Below are positions 60,309 through 64,000 of a stretch of DNA of 64,000 bases, piece after piece. The translations under genes were made by a program, and so were the position numbers. Each line of letters begins with the position of its first letter. The first letter of the stretch is position 1. The stretch lies in NCBI GenBank assembly GCA_900544545.1, contig UQVY01000006.1, positions 1 through 64,000 on the forward strand, in the 5' to 3' direction. This stretch comes from an uncultured Eubacteriales bacterium (lineage in GTDB: Bacteria > Bacillota > Clostridia > Christensenellales > CAG-314). The notes under the pieces are model-generated. The model saw only the letters and a program-made list of their open reading frames with translations, was not told the origin of the DNA and searched no databases.

Positions 60309-60337
60309 AATATAACAGATTCCGTCCCTTTTGTCAA
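60309..60337 (-). promoter_or_regulatory. Promoter of the XRE-potABCD operon
   Basis: Minus strand: TTGACA (60332-60337), 17 bp, TATATT (60309-60314). Confidence 0.88.
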
Positions 60338-60578
60338 CCGTTTGAATTAAAATTACTAAACTTTTTTCTTACTATTCGGATTACGGCGCGGCGACTTACG
60401 GAAATTAAACCAAAATCTTAAAATAATTAAACAAGGGTTCCGTAAAAACTCCGCGATTCAAAAATACTTAACTTTATTCTTAAAAAAGGTAAACCGAAAA
60501 AAACGCGCCCCGAACGACCGATTGGCGACGAATTTTCCCCGGGCGGAAGGATAAATTTCCGACGGAGCCGAATTACGC

Positions 60579-60607
60579 TTGCAAAAATCTCCGATAGGGT
60601 GTATACT
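60579..60607 (+). promoter_or_regulatory. Promoter of the rlmI-like gene
   Basis: TTGCAA (60579-60584), 17 bp, TATACT (60602-60607), about 33 bp ahead of the ATG. Confidence 0.82.
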
Positions 60608-60640
60608 GATTCGGTTCCGCGCGGCGGACGAGGAGAAAAA

Positions 60641-61807
60641 ATGTATACCGTAAGACTTAAAAAGAACGAAGAAAAACGAATACTCGCCGGCCACGGCTGG
60701 GTTTACGCGAACGAAGTCGCTTCCGTCGGGGGAAAAGACAAAAACGGCTCGCTCTGCGTCGTTACCGATTACGACGGAAGATTTATCGGAAAAGGCTATA
60801 TCAATCACCTTTCCAAAATCCTCGTCAGAATCTTCCTCAGAAACGAAAACGCGACCGACGACCGTGAGTTTTATCTCGAAACGATAAAACGAGCCTGGAA
60901 TTATCGCAGAAATCTCGGTTACGAAAACTCGTGCAGAGTCGTTTTTGCGGAGGCGGACGGACTCCCCGCCCTTATCGTCGACAAATACGCGGACGTGCTT
61001 TCCGTACAGTTTCTTTCGCTCGGTATCGACAGAAAAAAAGAGCTTGTCGCGGACTGTCTGAAAGAGATTTTTAATCCGCGTGCGATTTACGAGCGCAGCG
61101 ACGTCGCGGTCAGGAGCAAAGAAGGTCTCCCCGAAGTAAAAGGACTGATTTTCGGCGAACTTCCCGACGAGATAATCATTAATGAAAACGGCGTGAAAAT
61201 GTGCGTAGACGTCGTGAACGGACAGAAAACGGGATATTTCCTCGACCAAAAGGAAAACAGACTCGCGGCAAGGAAATATTTCAGGACCGATTCGGTTCTC
61301 GATTGCTTCTGTAATTGCGGAGGTTTCGCGATGAACGCGGCCCTTTCGGCGGAAAAAGTCATCGCTGCGGATATTTCGCCCGTAGCTCTCGCGGAGGTCA
61401 GAAAAAACGCAGAAATAAACGGATTCAATAATATTGAAACGATTGAGGGGAACGTTTTCGATTTACTCAGGAATTATCGCGCGGAAAAACGAACGTTCGG
61501 GACTATCGTTCTCGATCCGCCTGCGTTCTGCAAAAGCGCGGACGAGGTTAAAGACGCTTACAGAGGCTACAAAGACATAAATATTCAGGCGATGAAACTC
61601 GTGAAAAGCGGCGGATTCCTGATTTCGTCGTCCTGCTCGCACTATATGACCTTCCCGCTCTTCGAAAAAATGCTGAGAGAAGCGGCTGCGGCAAGCGGAA
61701 GAAACGTCAGATTCGTCGAAATCCGTTCGCAGGCGTCCGATCACCCCTCTCTTCTATCTGCGGAAGAAACGCAATATCTTAAATTTTTCGTTCTTAATAT
61801 AATGTGA
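60641..61807 (+). CDS. rlmI: Class I rRNA (cytosine-C5) methyltransferase, RlmI-like
   Basis: A 388-residue methyltransferase starting at 60641 (MYTVRLKKNEEKR) after GAGG. An N-terminal PUA domain (1-80, LAGHGWVYANEV) is followed by the catalytic domain with VLDCFCNCGGFAMNAA (SAM motif I), IVLDPPAFCKS (motif IV) and the cysteine motif SSSCSHYM. RlmI methylates 23S rRNA C1962 in E. coli. Single-gene unit with its own promoter. The specific target here is inferred from the family. Confidence 0.9.
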   Translation: MYTVRLKKNEEKRILAGHGWVYANEVASVGGKDKNGSLCVVTDYDGRFIGKGYINHLSKILVRIFLRNENATDDREFYLETIKRAWNYRRNLGYENSCRVVFAEADGLPALIVDKYADVLSVQFLSLGIDRKKELVADCLKEIFNPRAIYERSDVAVRSKEGLPEVKGLIFGELPDEIIINENGVKMCVDVVNGQKTGYFLDQKENRLAARKYFRTDSVLDCFCNCGGFAMNAALSAEKVIAADISPVALAEVRKNAEINGFNNIETIEGNVFDLLRNYRAEKRTFGTIVLDPPAFCKSADEVKDAYRGYKDINIQAMKLVKSGGFLISSSCSHYMTFPLFEKMLREAAAASGRNVRFVEIRSQASDHPSLLSAEETQYLKFFVLNIM

Positions 61808-61887
61808 AAAATATTTTCACAAAGACAAAGGCGAGAAAGTACAGTGTTAAACATAAGTGAAAAATATAAAGAAAAGGAGAATAAATT

Positions 61888-62166
61888 ATGACAGTTGACG
61901 TTGACAGAATAAACGAACTTACGGCTATCTCGAGAAAAAGAGCGCTTACGCCCGAGGAAAATGAGGAAAGAGATCGGCTCAGGCGCGAATACATCGATGC
62001 TTTCAAAAAAGACCTCGAAGCACAGCTTTCTTCGCTTAAAGTTAAAAACGAGTCGGGCGAAATCAAGGATTATCGCGAATACGTGAAGGAGCAGAAGGAA
62101 AAATTGCTCGAAAAACAGGAGGACGAAGCCGAAAAAACAGACGAGTACGAGAAGAATCGTGAATAA
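61888..62166 (+). CDS. DUF896 (YnzC-like) protein
   Basis: A 92-residue protein. The family core DVDRINELTAISRKRALTPEE and DRLRREYIDAFK forms the known helical hairpin; a charged C-terminal tail (KQEDEAEKTDEYEKN) extends it. AAGGAG precedes the ATG. Family members are small cytosolic proteins of uncertain role, some SOS-linked in Bacillus. Confidence 0.9.
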   Translation: MTVDVDRINELTAISRKRALTPEENEERDRLRREYIDAFKKDLEAQLSSLKVKNESGEIKDYREYVKEQKEKLLEKQEDEAEKTDEYEKNRE

Positions 62167-62194
62167 AAAACGATAGAAAGATGAATAAAAAGAA

Positions 62195-62222
62195 AAAAGC
62201 TCGGGAAATTTACCGAGCTTTT
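62195..62222 (+). terminator. Terminator of the DUF896 gene
   Basis: AAAAGCTCGG (62195-62204) with CCGAGCTTTT (62213-62222). Confidence 0.88.
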
Positions 62223-62293
62223 AGTTTGTTTATGGGGAGATTAAGTTCAGTTTTTGAATAACGATTGACAAACATAAGATTGACACGAATCGT

Positions 62294-62584
62294 TCACTCA
62301 GGCTCGTCCTCTCCGATGAGCGTCCAGATCGTTTCGCCTTCCTTAATCATTCCAAGCTCACGCGCGCGTTTTTCGGCGTATTCGACGCGCTGCATATACG
62401 CTTCGGTATTTTTGAGTTGGTCGTAATTGTCGTAAAGATACTTTATTTCTTCCTTAATGGATTCCGTTTCGTTCTTCGTTTTTTCGTATTGAATCAGATT
62501 TGCGACGAGAACGCCCGCCAAAACCACGAGAAGAGTTATTGCAAGAGCTACGACCACGATTTTGGTTTTGCCTTTAAGCATCGC
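62294..62584 (-). CDS. divIC: Septum formation initiator, DivIC-like
   Basis: A 96-residue bitopic membrane protein starting at 62584 (MLKGKTKIVVVALAI) after AAGGAG. One membrane helix is followed by a coiled coil (YEKTKNETESIKEEIKYLYD) and a short YAEKRARELGMIKEGETIW tail, as in FtsB/DivIC. It forms a divisome subcomplex with FtsL and FtsQ/DivIB. Its ATG overlaps the yabQ end by 11 bases, matching the yabP-yabQ-divIC order of spore formers. Confidence 0.88.
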   Translation of the reverse strand, partial: AMLKGKTKIVVVALAITLLVVLAGVLVANLIQYEKTKNETESIKEEIKYLYDNYDQLKNTEAYMQRVEYAEKRARELGMIKEGETIWTLIGEDEPE

Positions 62585-62906
62585 GCACTCCTTTTTCTCG
62601 TTTTTTGCTGATATTATACGCAAAACCGCATATTCTGTCAAGCGCTTTGGGCAGGAAAACGACAATCGGAAGGAATCCCGCGGCTATCGACGGAAAGGTA
62701 TGCCAGCCGAGCCGTCCCGAACAGATTATTTCGAGGGCTTCGGGCAAAATCGCCGTGAGCGCAGCCGAAAAAAACAAGTCGCAGATTATTCCGAAAACCC
62801 GCCCTCCTTTTTTCACAAAACGGACGGGGAAGCGCACAAGAATCAGCGAAAAGCCTATCGCCGCGCCCAGAACGAAAAGCCCGAAAAACTCCTTCAGCTC
62901 GCCCAT
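62574..62906 (-). CDS. yabQ: Spore cortex protein YabQ
   Basis: A 110-residue membrane protein with about four hydrophobic segments (FFGLFVLGAAIGFSLILV, VFGIICDLFFSAALTAI, AAGFLPIVVFL). The YabQ identity rests on size, topology and position between yabP and divIC, as sequence signatures are weak. In Bacillus it is needed for cortex formation and localises to the forespore membrane. RBS weak; translation is probably coupled to yabP three bases upstream. Confidence 0.75.
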   Translation of the reverse strand: MGELKEFFGLFVLGAAIGFSLILVRFPVRFVKKGGRVFGIICDLFFSAALTAILPEALEIICSGRLGWHTFPSIAAGFLPIVVFLPKALDRICGFAYNISKKREKGVRDA

Positions 62907-62909
62907 AAA

Positions 62910-63173
62910 TCACTTGAAAATATCCTTGAAAGCCGTTTTCTGTCTTCCTCCGCCGTAGGTCAGAGAAACGAGATTCGTCGCGTTCAGCTCTAAATTCCCG
63001 TCGTCCACGTCGAATTTATTGGCGGTTATTCCGCTTCCGCGCACGATAAGAACGCCATCCTCGAGCGAAATCTGAGCCTCCTTATCGACGAGCGTCTTTA
63101 CGCCCGTTACTCCCGTAATCTTCATAACAGTTCCGTTTTCGTTTCCGTTAAGCGTCAGAGAATGATTTTTCAT
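62910..63173 (-). CDS. yabP: Sporulation protein YabP
   Basis: An 87-residue protein starting at 63173 (MKNHSLTLNGNENG) with GGAGG five bases upstream; an earlier in-frame ATG at 63185 lacks one. Beta-rich YabP/YqfC fold: TGVTGVKTLVDKEAQISLED and VLIVRGSGITANKFDVDDG, then LNATNLVSLTYGGG. In Bacillus YabP recruits YabQ at the forespore. Its presence supports an endospore-forming host. Confidence 0.9.
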   Translation of the reverse strand: MKNHSLTLNGNENGTVMKITGVTGVKTLVDKEAQISLEDGVLIVRGSGITANKFDVDDGNLELNATNLVSLTYGGGRQKTAFKDIFK

Positions 63174-63239
63174 TTTTTCCTCCATAGACCTTTCTTTAAT
63201 CAGTTTATGCCCGAGGAGAACGATTTTATTCGTCGCACG

Positions 63240-63269
63240 AAAAAAGCGGCAGGAAATAATCCCTGCCGC
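63240..63269 (-). terminator. Terminator between pnp and yabP
   Basis: GCGGCAGG (63246-63253) with CCTGCCGC (63262-63269), followed on the minus strand by six T residues. Confidence 0.9.
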
Positions 63270-63287
63270 ATAAAAATCCAATTCCGA

Positions 63288-64000
63288 TTATTTAACTTTT
63301 TCAACAATCTCGAGAAGCTTGAGATCGATTCTGTTCTTGATTGTATCGACCTTAGTAATCTGAACTCTTACTCTGTCGCCCTCTGAAAGAACGTCGGAAA
63401 CCTTTTCCACTCTGTTCTTGCTGAGCTTGCTGATATGAATCATTCCGTCCTTGCCTGGAGTAAGCTCTACGAAAGCTCCGGTAGGCTCGAGAATCTTAAC
63501 GACCTTGCCTTCAAATTCGTCGCCCACCTCGGGATCCTTAACGATTCCCATAATAATAGCCTTGGCTTTCTTGCTCATAGCTTCGTCGCAGGTCGCGATA
63601 AAGACCGTACCGTCGTCCATAATATCGATTTTCACGCCCGTTTCGTCGATAATCTTATTGATGGTCTTTCCGCCGCTTCCGATAACGTCCTTAATCTTAT
63701 CCTTATCGATAGCAAAGCTTATAATCTTGGGCGCGTATTTGCTGAGAGCTTCTCTGGGCTTGTCGATAACCTGCGTCATCTTGTCGAGAATATAGTATCT
63801 GCCTTCCTTTGCCTGAGCAAGAGCTTTTTCGAGAATTTCTCTGTCGATGCCCTTGATTTTGATATCCATCTGAATCGCGGTAATGCCATTTCTCGTTCCG
63901 GCAACCTTGAAGTCCATATCGCCGAGGAAGTCTTCAAGCCCCTGAATATCCGAAAGGATAGCGAGCTTATCGTGTTCGACGTCCTTCATAAGTCCCATAG
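63288..64000 (-). CDS. pnp: Polynucleotide phosphorylase, C-terminal part (5' end beyond window)
   Basis: The last 237 residues or so of PNPase. The second RNase PH core ends in MGLMKDVEHDKLAILSDIQG and DFLGDMDFKVAGTRNGITAIQMD, cut at family positions, with the catalytic acidic residues. A KH domain follows (IKDVIGSGGKTINKIIDETG), then an S1 domain (GDEFEGKVVKILEPTGAFVEL, DGMIHISKLS). It is a phosphorolytic 3'-5' RNase of the degradosome. The frame runs off the right edge; the start lies outside. Confidence 0.97.
   Translation of the reverse strand, partial: MGLMKDVEHDKLAILSDIQGLEDFLGDMDFKVAGTRNGITAIQMDIKIKGIDREILEKALAQAKEGRYYILDKMTQVIDKPREALSKYAPKIISFAIDKDKIKDVIGSGGKTINKIIDETGVKIDIMDDGTVFIATCDEAMSKKAKAIIMGIVKDPEVGDEFEGKVVKILEPTGAFVELTPGKDGMIHISKLSKNRVEKVSDVLSEGDRVRVQITKVDTIKNRIDLKLLEIVEKVK

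Overview
This 64 kb window looks like a chromosomal segment of an endospore-forming, anaerobic, probably gut-dwelling Bacillota (class Clostridia). The evidence is the asp23-nusB-folD-xseA-xseB-ispA gene order, the hrcA-grpE-dnaK-dnaJ operon with a CIRCE element, the sporulation genes yabP and yabQ next to divIC, a PPi-type phosphofructokinase, strong Shine-Dalgarno sequences and sigma-A promoters with 17-bp spacers. The lineage is inferred from gene content only.

The left arm (1-14 kb) is accessory. It begins with the 3' end of a BspA-like leucine-rich-repeat gene. A decayed tract of 1.2-6.3 kb follows: a c-di-GMP-I riboswitch in front of a broken TasA/SipW-type gene, a serine-recombinase remnant bounded by two related inverted repeats, two broken alpha/beta hydrolases, and two intact GNAT acetyltransferases. 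At 6.5-13.8 kb lies a type VI-D CRISPR-Cas locus: 14 repeats and 13 spacers transcribed from their own consensus promoter, with cas2, cas1 and cas13d all on the minus strand. Cas13d is split by a frameshift into two reading frames, each keeping one HEPN R-x4-H motif. The first gene of the operon is not the WYL protein usually seen near Cas13d but a 723-residue protein with a DUF3800-like N-terminus and a TPR-like C-terminal half. This is the most interesting item in the window.

From 14 to 20 kb there is a metal-regulator regulon: a DtxR-family repressor, a heterodimeric ABC exporter-fold pair, a PEMT/ICMT-like methyltransferase and an ATC-hydrolase-like protein. Four GGTTAGC/GCTAACC palindromes mark their promoters. 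A ferritin and the isoprenoid/nucleotide operon (ispA, xseB, xseA, folD, nusB, asp23) follow, then two tRNA-Leu genes. At 25.7-27.4 kb is a second patch of decay: an ECF sigma factor, a Nif11-type RiPP precursor and an LRR lipoprotein, all interrupted at or near homopolymers.

From 27.8 to 64 kb nearly everything is intact core or semi-core gene content: DUF4363/DUF421, an ECF transporter S component, the heat-shock operon, DegV with an orphan LytTR regulator, a Cthe_2159-type lipoprotein, the YhaO/YhaN nuclease-ATPase pair, a SpoIIQ-like M23 protein, ppa, lgt, ogt, a J-domain/DUF5685 pair, trpS, pfp, an aminotransferase, a polyamine ABC operon under an XRE-cupin regulator, an RlmI-like methyltransferase, and divIC-yabQ-yabP ahead of pnp. 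Three intergenic regions hold unexplained structure: ten 21-bp iterons at 36.9-37.1 kb, a run of GNRA-capped mini-hairpins in a 5' UTR at 53.5 kb, and a structured, terminator-ended RNA candidate at 39.4-39.66 kb. The lesions cluster in the accessory patches while more than 35 kb of core genes are intact, so real gene decay or phase variation is more likely than uniformly poor sequence.
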